Below, one piece after another: positions 15,481 through 23,334 of a DNA stretch of 64,000 nt. The stretch's first letter is position 1; every line of letters starts with the position of its first letter. The notes beneath the pieces are model-generated. The model worked only from the letters and a program-made list of their open reading frames with translations. It was not told where the DNA came from and searched no databases. Position numbers and translations under genes: made by a program. This stretch comes from Mycolicibacterium sp. P1-5 (GTDB lineage Bacteria > Actinomycetota > Actinomycetes > Mycobacteriales > Mycobacteriaceae): positions 85,047-149,046 of the forward strand of contig NZ_NPKT01000015.1 of NCBI RefSeq assembly GCF_008329565.1, given 5' to 3'.

Positions 15481-15995
15481 CGATCGAGACGGTCGAGCAC
15501 AGCCGACAGCTCGTCGGCGAAACCCATCTCCCGCGCGATCCGGCCGAGTTGTTCGTCGGCGTACAGGTCGGCCTCATCAAGGATCACGCTCAGCACCGGT
15601 TCCGGCAGCCCGATATCGGCCAGTACACCCAGGTCGCCCTCTTCGAAGGGATCGGTGTCCTCGAGATCTTCCGGCGAAATATCGGCGTCCAAGGTCTCCA
15701 GCGCCTCGGCAGCAATGTCGTAATCCAGGGCTGCGGTCGCGTCCGACAGCAGCAGCCGAGTACCCGCCGGAGCCGGCCGCACGATCAGGAAGAACTCGTC
15801 GTCGATGTCCAAAAGCCCGAACACCGCGCCCGCACTACGCAACTCCCGCAACTCCGTCTCGGCGGCAGCCAGGCTGGTCAATACCTTCGCGCTCATCGGC
15901 GAGCAACGCCACTTGCCATCCTCGCGGACCACGGCTACGCCGAAGCCGTCCGGGGTCTCCGACCCGGGACTGTTCTGGGCGCGCTGTGCCTCCAT
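15477..15995 (-). CDS. TadA-associated protein (Rv3753c-like)
   Basis: A 172-residue acidic protein whose gene is translationally coupled to tadA by a four-base overlap. It is the 'tRNA adenosine deaminase-associated protein' found next to tadA in actinobacteria. The N-terminal half carries FGVAVVREDGKWRC and LRSAGAVFGLLDIDDEFFLIVRP; the rest is Asp/Glu-rich (LDADISPEDLEDTDPFEEGDLG). No enzyme motif. Start at 15995 is the first in-frame ATG of the family-like N-terminus. A role in TadA function is inferred from the conserved pairing only. Confidence 0.85.
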   Translation of the reverse strand: MEAQRAQNSPGSETPDGFGVAVVREDGKWRCSPMSAKVLTSLAAAETELRELRSAGAVFGLLDIDDEFFLIVRPAPAGTRLLLSDATAALDYDIAAEALETLDADISPEDLEDTDPFEEGDLGVLADIGLPEPVLSVILDEADLYADEQLGRIAREMGFADELSAVLDRLDR

Positions 15996-16076
15996 GGGCG
16001 CATACGCTAGTCGCTGATCAGGCCTTTTGACCAGGTACCCATCTGCCGTGCCGCGTACTTGTGCCAACCTGGACAG

Positions 16077-17036
16077 GTGACAAGGACACCCGTGTGTGTA
16101 CTCGGGCTCGGGCTCATCGGCGGCTCGGTGTTGCGTGCGGCGGTTGCCGCCGGCCGTGAAGCATTCGGATACAACCGATCCGTCGACGGAGCCCAAGCCG
16201 CCCGGTTCGACGGTTTCTCCGCCAGCACCGACCTCACCGAGGCGCTGGAGTGGGCCGCGGAGCGCGAGGCGCTGATCGTCTTGGCCGTGCCGATGCCGGC
16301 GGTGTCACTGTTGCTCGGCCACGTCAAGGACGTGGCGGGTGAGTGCCCGCTGACCGACGTCATCAGCGTCAAAGGGGCCGTGCTCGACGCAGTGCGCGAG
16401 GCCGGCCTACTCGACCGCTACGTCGGCGGTCATCCGATGGCCGGCACCGCCCACTCCGGCTGGAGCGCCGGCAACGCCCGGATGTTCGTCGGTGCGCCGT
16501 GGGTAATCACCGTCGACGAGCACGTCGACGCCCGGGTGTGGGAGCAGGTGATGAACCTGGCCTTGGACTGTCAGGCCGTCGTGGTGCCCGCCAAATCGGA
16601 CGAGCACGACGCGGCGGCAGCCAGTATCTCGCATCTGCCGCACCTCCTCGCCGAGGCGCTGGCCGAGGCGGCAGGTGAGGTGCCCTTGGCATTTGCCTTG
16701 GCGGCCGGCTCATTTCGGGACGGCACCAGGGTGGCGGCCACCGCCCCCGATCTGGTGCGGGCCATGTGCGAGGCGAACGCCGACCAGCTGCTGCCGGCAT
16801 TGGATCGCGCCCTCGAACTGCTGAACCAGGCTCGTGAATCGCTGGCCGAGAAGGGCTCCGTGGCTGAGATCGTCGAGGCCGGCCACGCCGCCCGCGCTCG
16901 TTACGACAGCTTCTCGCGACCCCAGATCGTCACCATCGCCATCGGCGAGGAGGACTGGCGTTCGGAGCTCGCGGCCGCCGGACGCGCCGGCGGCGTGATC
17001 AGATCCGCTCTGCCAGTCCTGGGTAGTCGACGATGA
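16077..17036 (+). CDS. tyrA: Prephenate dehydrogenase TyrA
   Basis: Oxidatively decarboxylates prephenate to 4-hydroxyphenylpyruvate in tyrosine synthesis. The 319-residue protein begins with an NAD-binding Rossmann motif (VLGLGLIGGSVL), and has the catalytic-site GGHPMAGTAHSGW and SDEHDAAAASISHLPHLLAE typical of TyrA. GTG at 16077 is taken as start; a TTG 18 bases upstream is possible. The 3' end overlaps the convergent Rv3755c-like gene by 38 bases. Order matches Rv3754 in M. tuberculosis. Confidence 0.93.
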   Translation: MTRTPVCVLGLGLIGGSVLRAAVAAGREAFGYNRSVDGAQAARFDGFSASTDLTEALEWAAEREALIVLAVPMPAVSLLLGHVKDVAGECPLTDVISVKGAVLDAVREAGLLDRYVGGHPMAGTAHSGWSAGNARMFVGAPWVITVDEHVDARVWEQVMNLALDCQAVVVPAKSDEHDAAAASISHLPHLLAEALAEAAGEVPLAFALAAGSFRDGTRVAATAPDLVRAMCEANADQLLPALDRALELLNQARESLAEKGSVAEIVEAGHAARARYDSFSRPQIVTIAIGEEDWRSELAAAGRAGGVIRSALPVLGSRR

Positions 17037-17601
17037 ACCCGTCGGCGTCGACGGTGATCGTGGTCTCGGCGGCCGGCGAGTGCAGTTTGATGCCGTCACC
17101 ACTGTTCGGGCCGGAGCTGCCGTAGCTGATCGTGGCCTGCTTGACGGTCAGGTCGGGCAAACTCACGTACACCACAGGCAGCGTCACTGAATCGCCCCGC
17201 TGGTATAGACCGGTACGCCGGATCGGTAAAGCGTTGAAGAACGGGCTGAAGACGACGTCGACGTCCATCGCGCCCTCGTAAGCACCCCGGGACTGGCCCT
17301 GGTGATCTGTGATGAGCCACATGCCTTCCTCGTCGCGGGCGATCGACAGCTGCCGATCCCGCTCGGCGAGGGTGACGCTCATGGACAGCCGTTTGGTCGC
17401 GCCGGTCTCATCGGTGACCAGGTCGTAGGACGCGCTGAAGGCCGGGTTCGTCGGGGCGGCCGCGGCCACGATACGGCCGTAGGCCTTGATCCGATTGCCG
17501 GATAGCTGGACCCGGGCCGATTCCATCCGCGAATCATCGTGTGCGCGCCAGGTCAGGATCGCCGGCCAGGCGCTTTCTGTCGCATCGTTGGCTGCACTCA
17601 C
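16999..17601 (-). CDS. Putative glycolipid-binding domain protein (Rv3755c-like)
   Basis: A 200-residue soluble protein with a beta-rich layout (ILTWRAHDDSRMESARV, ASYDLVTDETGATKRLSMSV, GMWLITDHQG, VDVVFSPFFNALPIRR, ITVDADGFIVDYPGL). The last pattern, ending in 'D..GFV.DYPGL', is typical of the putative glycolipid-binding family PF06475. The start GTG overlaps the proZ stop (GTGA), so it is the last gene of the proXVWZ operon. Its 3' end overlaps tyrA by 38 bases tail to tail. No catalytic residues are evident. Confidence 0.85.
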   Translation of the reverse strand: MSAANDATESAWPAILTWRAHDDSRMESARVQLSGNRIKAYGRIVAAAAPTNPAFSASYDLVTDETGATKRLSMSVTLAERDRQLSIARDEEGMWLITDHQGQSRGAYEGAMDVDVVFSPFFNALPIRRTGLYQRGDSVTLPVVYVSLPDLTVKQATISYGSSGPNSGDGIKLHSPAAETTITVDADGFIVDYPGLAERI

Positions 17602-18386
17602 CCGTCTACCGTATGCGACGGGCTACCCCGTTCGTAACCAGGTCGAGAAGAGCCGCCCATCTGTGATGCGGGTACCCGCGCATCGAAACTCACCTCGTCG
17701 TCGAGCAGTGGTTGCGGCATCCGCCGGAACCTGCCGGAGCCGGGTACCGCGGCCCACACAGCCAGCGCCAGCAGCCCGTCGAGAACCAGGGCCAGCACCG
17801 TCACCAGCAACGCACCCACCAGCGCGAGGTAGAACTGGCGGACCTTGATGCCGTCGATCAGATAGCGGCCCAACCCGCCCAGGCTCGCGTAGGCCGCCAC
17901 CGTCGCGGTCGCCACCACCTGCAGCGTGGCCGTGCGCAGCCCGCCCAGAATCAGCGGCAGCGCATTGGGCACCTCGACGCGCAGCAAAACCCTGGTCTCG
18001 GTCATTCCCATCGACCGGGCGGCATCGACCACCGCCGCATCGACATTGGCGATCCCGGCGTAGGTGCCCGCGAGAAGCGGCGGAATGCCCAGCAGCATGA
18101 GCGCGACGGTCGGCGGCAGCAGCCCCAGTCCCCACAGCAGCACCCCGAGTAGCAGCACGCCGAGCGTGGGCAGCGCGCGCAACGCGTTGACGCCGGTGAC
18201 GACCAGGAAGGTGCCACGCCCGGTGTGCCCGATCAGCAACCCGAGGGGGATGGCGATGAGCGCGGAGACGACGACCGCCACCGCCGTGTACTGCAGATGC
18301 TCCAGGATGCGCACCCCGAGACCGGCCCGGCCGCCCCAGTTGGCGCCGGTGAAGATGTAGGCGAGCGCCTGATGCAGGAAGTTCAT
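17598..18386 (-). CDS. proZ: Glycine betaine/osmoprotectant ABC importer permease ProZ
   Basis: A 262-residue integral membrane permease with five to six helices and the conserved permease loop IVDAARSMGMTETRVLLRVEVPNALPLI-type region (seen as DAARSMGMTETRVLLRVEVP). It pairs with ProW to form the channel of the glycine-betaine/proline/choline importer. The start ATG at 18386 overlaps the proW stop by four bases. The C-terminus carries an extra hydrophilic tail (residues ~220-262). Order proX-proV-proW-proZ is that of M. tuberculosis Rv3759c-Rv3756c. Confidence 0.92.
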   Translation of the reverse strand: MNFLHQALAYIFTGANWGGRAGLGVRILEHLQYTAVAVVVSALIAIPLGLLIGHTGRGTFLVVTGVNALRALPTLGVLLLGVLLWGLGLLPPTVALMLLGIPPLLAGTYAGIANVDAAVVDAARSMGMTETRVLLRVEVPNALPLILGGLRTATLQVVATATVAAYASLGGLGRYLIDGIKVRQFYLALVGALLVTVLALVLDGLLALAVWAAVPGSGRFRRMPQPLLDDEVSFDARVPASQMGGSSRPGYERGSPSHTVDG

Positions 18387-19027
18387 GAGCCCGCCTTCGC
18401 CCGGGCCCACGGCGTGATCAACCGGCCGGCCAGCAGAATCAAGACGTCGATGACGATCGCCAGCAGGAAGATCGCAATGATGCCGGCGACGATCTGGTCA
18501 CTCTTGTCGGACTGATAGCCCTCGGTGAACCACGTTCCCAGTCCGCCGATTCCGATGACTGAGCCCACCGACACCATCGAGATGTTGGTCACCGCAACCA
18601 CCCGCAGACCTGCTATGAGAACGGGAATCGACAGCGGCAGTTCCACTTTGAGCATTTGTGACAGCCGGGTGTAGCCGACGGCGGTGGCGGCGTCACGCAC
18701 CTGGGCGGGTACCGCGTCGAGTGCCTCGGGCACGGCTCGCACCAACAGCGCGGTGGTGTAAAGCGTGAGCGCGACGATGACGTTGGCCTCGTCGAGAATT
18801 CTGGTCGGGATGATCAGCGGCAGGACCACAAACAGCGCCAGCGACGGGATCGTGAAGATGATGCTCGCCGTCACGGTGGTGACTCGGCGCAGCGCGGTGG
18901 TCCGCCACACGTAGGCACCCAGCGGCACCGCGATCACCAGACCCAGCACCACGGGAACGAGGGACAGCCGAAGGTGAATCACCGTCAGCGCCCACGCCTT
19001 GTCGAGGTGGCTGAGCAGATAGTTCAT
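18383..19027 (-). CDS. proW: Glycine betaine/osmoprotectant ABC importer permease ProW
   Basis: A 214-residue membrane permease, the second channel subunit of the osmoprotectant importer. It carries the conserved cytoplasmic loop VRDAATAVGYTRLSQMLKVE and about five membrane helices. Its start overlaps the proV stop by four bases and its stop overlaps the proZ start, so all subunits are translationally coupled. Confidence 0.92.
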   Translation of the reverse strand: MNYLLSHLDKAWALTVIHLRLSLVPVVLGLVIAVPLGAYVWRTTALRRVTTVTASIIFTIPSLALFVVLPLIIPTRILDEANVIVALTLYTTALLVRAVPEALDAVPAQVRDAATAVGYTRLSQMLKVELPLSIPVLIAGLRVVAVTNISMVSVGSVIGIGGLGTWFTEGYQSDKSDQIVAGIIAIFLLAIVIDVLILLAGRLITPWARAKAGS

Positions 19028-20118
19028 TTCCGCTGCTTTTCCAGCGCTTCGACGACGTCGTCGGCCTTGACTCCGCCGATGACCTGCCCGGCGTCGTCGA
19101 CGGCGACGCCCAGTCCGGCGGGGGACGACAGCGCCGCATCAAGCGCCAGCCGCAGCGTGCCGCCCGGTGCGAACAGCGAGCCACCTGCAATTGTGCTGTC
19201 GTACAACGAGCTTCCGCTCCTGTGCAGCCGCACACCGTCGGCATCGAGCCAGGCGTAGGGCCGACCGTCGTCCCTGGTCACCAGTCGCCAGTCACCCGGC
19301 GCGAGCGTCAGCGCGTCGATGTCGGCCTCTTTGACCGTCTGCACGTCGTGCAGCGGCAAGCCGGCCGCCTGGCGGAACTGCAGACCCCGGTAGCCGCGGT
19401 CGGCACCGATGAACCCGGAGACGAATTCGTTTGCGGGGTTGGACAACAACCGTGCCGGGGCATCGTACTGCTGCAGGGTGCCGCCCGGGCCGAACACCGC
19501 GACCCGGTCACCTAGTTTGATCGCCTCGTCGATGTCGTGGGTGACGAACACGATCGTTTTCTGCAATTCGCCTTGCAGACGCAGGATTTCGGCCTGCAGC
19601 TCGTCCCGTACTACCGGATCGACGGCGGAGAAGGGCTCGTCCATCAGCAGCACCGGTGGATCGGCGGCCAGCGCGCGGGCCACCCCGACGCGCTGCTGCT
19701 GACCGCCAGACAACTGGGCCGGATAGCGATCGCCGAGTTTAGGATCCAAACCCACCCGCTCAAGCACGGCGTAGGCGGCCTTTCGAGCGGCTCGCCGGGA
19801 CTCGCCCTTGAGGACAGGCACCGTGGCGACGTTGTCGATCACCCGCTGGTGCGGCATCAGACCGCCGCTCTGGATGACATAGCCGATGCCGAGCCGCAGC
19901 TTGACCGGGTTGACTCCTGCGATGTCGCGGCCATCAACGGTGATCGTGCCGGCGCTGGGCTCGATCATCCGGTTGATCATCCGCATGGAGGTGGTCTTGC
20001 CACAGCCGGAGGGACCGACGAAGACCGTCAGCGTGCCGGTCGGCACCTCCATGCTCAGATCATCGACGGCGACGGTGCCGTCCGGGTAGGTCTTCGTGAC
20101 GTTGGCGAAGGTGATCAT
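19024..20118 (-). CDS. proV: Glycine betaine/osmoprotectant ABC importer ATPase ProV
   Basis: A 364-residue ATPase. Residues 1-235 have Walker A GPSGCGKTT, signature LSGGQQQRVGVARALA, Walker B VLLMDEPFSAVD and H-loop VTHDIDEAI. The C-terminal ~120 residues look like CBS-type repeats (DALTLAPGDWRLVTRDDGRPYAWLD and AGLGVAVDDAGQVIGGVKADDV), which in OpuA-type ATPases sense ionic strength or nucleotides. The start directly abuts the proX stop codon. Confidence 0.92.
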   Translation of the reverse strand: MITFANVTKTYPDGTVAVDDLSMEVPTGTLTVFVGPSGCGKTTSMRMINRMIEPSAGTITVDGRDIAGVNPVKLRLGIGYVIQSGGLMPHQRVIDNVATVPVLKGESRRAARKAAYAVLERVGLDPKLGDRYPAQLSGGQQQRVGVARALAADPPVLLMDEPFSAVDPVVRDELQAEILRLQGELQKTIVFVTHDIDEAIKLGDRVAVFGPGGTLQQYDAPARLLSNPANEFVSGFIGADRGYRGLQFRQAAGLPLHDVQTVKEADIDALTLAPGDWRLVTRDDGRPYAWLDADGVRLHRSGSSLYDSTIAGGSLFAPGGTLRLALDAALSSPAGLGVAVDDAGQVIGGVKADDVVEALEKQRK

Positions 20119-21069
20119 CTATTTCCCGATCGGCTTGTCGAAACCGTTGTCACGTATCCACTTTCGCGCCGCCTCGTCGGGGTCGACGCCGGAGTTGCCG
20201 GACACCGCGGTGTTGAGGTCGATGAGCGCCTGCGTGGTCAGCTTGGCCGACACCGCATCGAGCACCGTCTTGAGTTCATCGGACTTCTTCTGCGAACTGA
20301 CCAGCGGTACGACGTTGGCGGCCAGGAAGTTGTTCTTTGGATCCTCCAGCACGACCAGCTTGTTCTGTGGGATCGCCGGCGAGGTACTGAAGATATCCGC
20401 GGCGGTGACGGTGCCGTCCACCAGCGCACGCACTGTCGCCGGGCCGCCGCCGTCGCTGATTGCGACGAAGTTGTCCCCCTTGATGTCCAGGCCGTACTTC
20501 GCCTTCAATCCCGGCAGTCCCTCGGTGCGACTCAGGAATTCCGATGGGCCGCCGAACTTGACCTCCGGGGAATGGGCAGCCAAGTCACCGATGGTCTTGA
20601 GATTCCACTTCTGCGCGGTGGCTTCGGAAACAGCGACGGTATCTGTGTCGTTGGCCGGTGAGGGAGTCAGAATCGACAGATCGCCGGGCAGCACCCGGAA
20701 CAACGCGAGCTCCACCTGGTCAGGTGTGGTCACCGTGGTCTTGGAATCGAAGTATTGCAACAGGTTTCCGGTGTATTCGGGCACCAGGTCGATCGAGTGG
20801 TCGCGCACCGCGGGGACGTAGGTCTCGCGGCTGCCGATGCCGAACTGCCGGCCGACCGTGAAACCGTTGGCCTCCAACGCCTGGGCGTAGATCTCGGCGA
20901 TGATCTTCGATTCCGGAAAGTCCGCGGAGCCGACGACCAGGGTCTTCAGATCACCCGACGCCGATCCACCGCCAAGAGGATTCGCACTGCCGCAGGCAGC
21001 CACCGGCAGCACGAGCGTGACCAGAATCGCCGCCAACCAGAGTCGCTTCCCGCCCCGCGACGCATTCAT
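20119..21069 (-). CDS. proX: Osmoprotectant-binding lipoprotein ProX
   Basis: A 316-residue lipoprotein receptor for betaine-like solutes. The signal peptide ends in lipobox VAAC near residue 26; the mature part starts with LKTLVVGSADFPESKIIAEIYAQ, typical of OpuAC/ProX receptors, and has the late motif DNGFDKPIGK. First gene of the proXVWZ operon; 100-odd bases separate its start from the divergent Rv3760-like gene, so that gap must hold its promoter. Confidence 0.92.
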   Translation of the reverse strand: MNASRGGKRLWLAAILVTLVLPVAACGSANPLGGGSASGDLKTLVVGSADFPESKIIAEIYAQALEANGFTVGRQFGIGSRETYVPAVRDHSIDLVPEYTGNLLQYFDSKTTVTTPDQVELALFRVLPGDLSILTPSPANDTDTVAVSEATAQKWNLKTIGDLAAHSPEVKFGGPSEFLSRTEGLPGLKAKYGLDIKGDNFVAISDGGGPATVRALVDGTVTAADIFSTSPAIPQNKLVVLEDPKNNFLAANVVPLVSSQKKSDELKTVLDAVSAKLTTQALIDLNTAVSGNSGVDPDEAARKWIRDNGFDKPIGK

Positions 21070-21209
21070 GCGCGTCCTTTCGCCCCGACCCGTTTTCGAA
21101 GACAGTAACGGCAGGGACCGTCACTCGCCCAGGTTTAGATCAGGCCTCACGTCATAATGTCGTGGTCTTTCCATTGTTTCCTCCCGGCTGCGCGGGGAAC
21201 AATGATGGG

Positions 21210-21584
21210 ATGACGAGCAGTGAACCGCTGAGGCCGTCCCACGAGCCCACGCCGCCGATCCCGCCGACGCCCCCGCCGCCAGCGCCTCCTGCATCCACAT
21301 CCTCCAGCAATCTGAAGGAGGTCAAGTTCACCCGTGCAGCAGCGCTGTGGTCGTCGCTGATCGTCGGGCTGCTGATCCTGACGATCCTGCTGATCTTCAT
21401 CGCACAGAACACTGATTCGACGTCGTTCGCGTTTCTGGGTTGGCATTGGTCGCTGCCACTGGGTGTGGCCATTTTGATGGCCGCGGTGGCCGGCGGCATC
21501 GTCACCGTCTTGGCCGGGGCGGCACGGATCTTCCAGCTGCGCCGCGCCGCGAAGAAGAATCTGAAGGCAGCCCGTAACAGCTAA
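21210..21584 (+). CDS. LapA-type (DUF1049) membrane protein, Rv3760-like
   Basis: A 124-residue inner-membrane protein. A Pro/Ser-rich N-terminal tail (PTPPIPPTPPPPAPPAS) precedes two membrane helices (ALWSSLIVGLLILTILLIFI and LPLGVAILMAAVAGGIVTVL) with IAQNTDSTSFAFLGW between, the signature of lipopolysaccharide-assembly-protein-A/DUF1049 proteins. The ATG at 21210 is preferred over a GTG at 21162. The gene is divergent from proX and converges on the kinase gene with overlapping stops. Role in mycobacteria unknown. Confidence 0.85.
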   Translation: MTSSEPLRPSHEPTPPIPPTPPPPAPPASTSSSNLKEVKFTRAAALWSSLIVGLLILTILLIFIAQNTDSTSFAFLGWHWSLPLGVAILMAAVAGGIVTVLAGAARIFQLRRAAKKNLKAARNS

Positions 21585-22606
21585 CCGAACATCTCCAAGC
21601 CGCGGCTGATCAGCACGGCGACGGCCTCTCCGGCCTGGTCATCACTGTCGGCAGCATCGGTGGACATTCGTCGTCGGAAGTCGATCCCGGCCACGATGAT
21701 CGCCAGCTTGAAATAGCCGAGGGCCATGTGGAAGTTCCAGTGCGCCAATGGATTTCCGGAGGCAGTCGCGTAACGCTGCGCCATGTCGTCCGCCGATGGC
21801 ATTTGCGGCGCCGTCCAGGACTTCTGCTCCTGCGTGAGCAGATCCAGCATCGGATCCCGTTGCACGCACATCACCGCGACGTCGGCCAGTGGGTCGCCGA
21901 GGGTGGACATCTCCCAATCCAGCACGGCCCGAACGGTTGTCGGATCATCCGGATCGATGATCGTGTTGTCGATCCGATAGTCGCCGTGCACGATCGAGCT
22001 GCGACTTTCCGCGGGCACCGCACCGGCCAGCTTGGCGTGCAACCGCTCGACATCACCGTCGCGCGGGTCCTCGGGCAGCCGCACGTGTTGCCATTGTGAA
22101 CCCCAGCGCCGCACCTGCCGCTCCAAATACCCGACGGGCCTTCCGAAGTTGCCGAGGCCTACGGAGTCGGGGTCGACCTCGTGTAGGTCCACGAGCACGC
22201 TGATGAGGCTGTCGACACAGTCGCTGACGACATCCGCGTCCCCGAGCGCGTCCAGTTCGGCACGCGTGCGAACCACTTGGCCCGCCACGTATTCCACCAT
22301 CTGAAATGGCGCACCGCCTACGGAGTCGTCGTCACGCATGGTAACGGCGGGTGCGACCGGTACCCGGCTCCCGGCCAGCGCGGCCACCACTCGATATTCG
22401 CGTGCCATGTCGTGGGCCGACGGGGTGAGCCCGTGCAGCGGCGGCCGGCGCAACACCCACTTGGAAGCGTCGTCGAAGATCAGGAAGGTCAGGTTGGACC
22501 GGCCACCGGAGATGAACTCCGCCCGCAGCTCGCCGCTGCGCGGGATACTTGCCGACCGCAGGTGCCGGTCCAGTGCGCCGAGGTCGAGCCCGTCGGTAGA
22601 AGTCAC
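21581..22606 (-). CDS. fadE36: Aminoglycoside-phosphotransferase-fold kinase (ACAD10/LvaA type; Rv3761c 'FadE36' position)
   Basis: A 341-residue kinase of the APH fold, not an acyl-CoA dehydrogenase despite the fadE36 name used for the syntenic M. tuberculosis gene. It shows an N-lobe SGGRSNLTFLI, the catalytic loop VHGDYRIDNTII (HGDxxxxN), and the metal-binding LDWEMSTLGDPLADVAV. This subfamily is the kinase half of human ACAD10/ACAD11 and resembles LvaA of Pseudomonas putida, which phosphorylates 4-hydroxyacyl-CoA. Start GTG at 22606 lies 13 bases after the stop of a histidine-phosphatase gene, which follows an acyl-CoA dehydrogenase. Substrate is inferred from family and context only. Confidence 0.9.
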   Translation of the reverse strand: MTSTDGLDLGALDRHLRSASIPRSGELRAEFISGGRSNLTFLIFDDASKWVLRRPPLHGLTPSAHDMAREYRVVAALAGSRVPVAPAVTMRDDDSVGGAPFQMVEYVAGQVVRTRAELDALGDADVVSDCVDSLISVLVDLHEVDPDSVGLGNFGRPVGYLERQVRRWGSQWQHVRLPEDPRDGDVERLHAKLAGAVPAESRSSIVHGDYRIDNTIIDPDDPTTVRAVLDWEMSTLGDPLADVAVMCVQRDPMLDLLTQEQKSWTAPQMPSADDMAQRYATASGNPLAHWNFHMALGYFKLAIIVAGIDFRRRMSTDAADSDDQAGEAVAVLISRGLEMFG

Positions 22607-22619
22607 CAGCTATGTATAG

Positions 22620-23228
22620 CTAATAGCGTTGGTTGCGCGGCAAGAGGTCCCAAACATGTTCGGTGGTGTTGACCGCCGCCACTGTGCCGAACCCACTGCG
22701 GGCATAGAGCAGGCGGGTGATCGACACGTAGTCGATCGGGAACGACAACAACCGTTTGGTGCCCAGCAATTCGTGCAGGATCACGTTGATCACCCCGCCG
22801 TGGCTGAAAACGGCCACGGTCTCGTCGTGATCGGCTGCCGCGACGATGTCGCTCAGCGCGGCACCCACCCGCCCGCGGAACTCGCCCTCGTCGACACTGC
22901 TGGGTAGCCGGCCGTCGGCCATCCGCGCCCACTCCTCGGGTCGCTCGTTGCGCACCTGCTCGATCGGCACATAGTGCGACAGGCCCCGGTCGTACTCGGC
23001 CAGCCGGTCGTCGATGTCGACGCTGCACCCGACGGCCTTCGCGACTGGCTCTGCGGTCTGTAGCGCGCGCCGTTGCGGGCTGCTGATCAACCGGGCGAGC
23101 GGGAACCGGGCCAGCGCGTCCGGAAGCCGCGCGGCCTGCTCCCAGCCCTCCTCGGACAATTCGGGATCGGCGCCTTCACCGGCTTCGGTCCGATGTGGCA
23201 GGGCATGTCTGACAAGCAGCAGTTGCAC
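22620..23228 (-). CDS. Histidine phosphatase (phosphoglycerate-mutase-like) protein
   Basis: A 202-residue cytoplasmic histidine phosphatase. It has the RHG-type active-site motif at the N-terminus (LLLVRHALPHR), the second Arg (LISSPQRRALQTAEPV), the acid YDRGLSHYV and the second His (VAVFSHGGVINVILHE). These enzymes remove phosphate from small molecules or proteins; the specific substrate is unknown. It lies between an acyl-CoA dehydrogenase gene (106 bases upstream) and the APH-fold kinase (13 bases downstream) on one strand, so it may act on a product of that kinase. Start is GTG at 23228. Confidence 0.88.
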   Translation of the reverse strand: MQLLLVRHALPHRTEAGEGADPELSEEGWEQAARLPDALARFPLARLISSPQRRALQTAEPVAKAVGCSVDIDDRLAEYDRGLSHYVPIEQVRNERPEEWARMADGRLPSSVDEGEFRGRVGAALSDIVAAADHDETVAVFSHGGVINVILHELLGTKRLLSFPIDYVSITRLLYARSGFGTVAAVNTTEHVWDLLPRNQRY

Positions 23229-23249
23229 GACTGAGATGGTCCTTTCACG

Positions 23250-23313
23250 CGCCGAGCGTGTGGGTCACCGGTGATTTCGCGGCGGATTTCAACGATATCC
23301 CGCACGCTCGGCG
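23250..23313. repeat. Long perfect inverted repeat between ACAD and phosphatase genes
   Basis: Arms CGCCGAGCGTG (23250-23260) and CACGCTCGGCG (23303-23313) are exact reverse complements, and the pairing continues inward after one G/T position for three more bases (GGG with CCC). The 34-base loop holds a second palindrome TCACCGGTGA (23265-23274). There is no T-run, so an operator or RNA processing/attenuation hairpin is as likely as a terminator. Confidence 0.7.
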
Positions 23314-23334
23314 GTCCAGTTCACCGCGTGCAGA

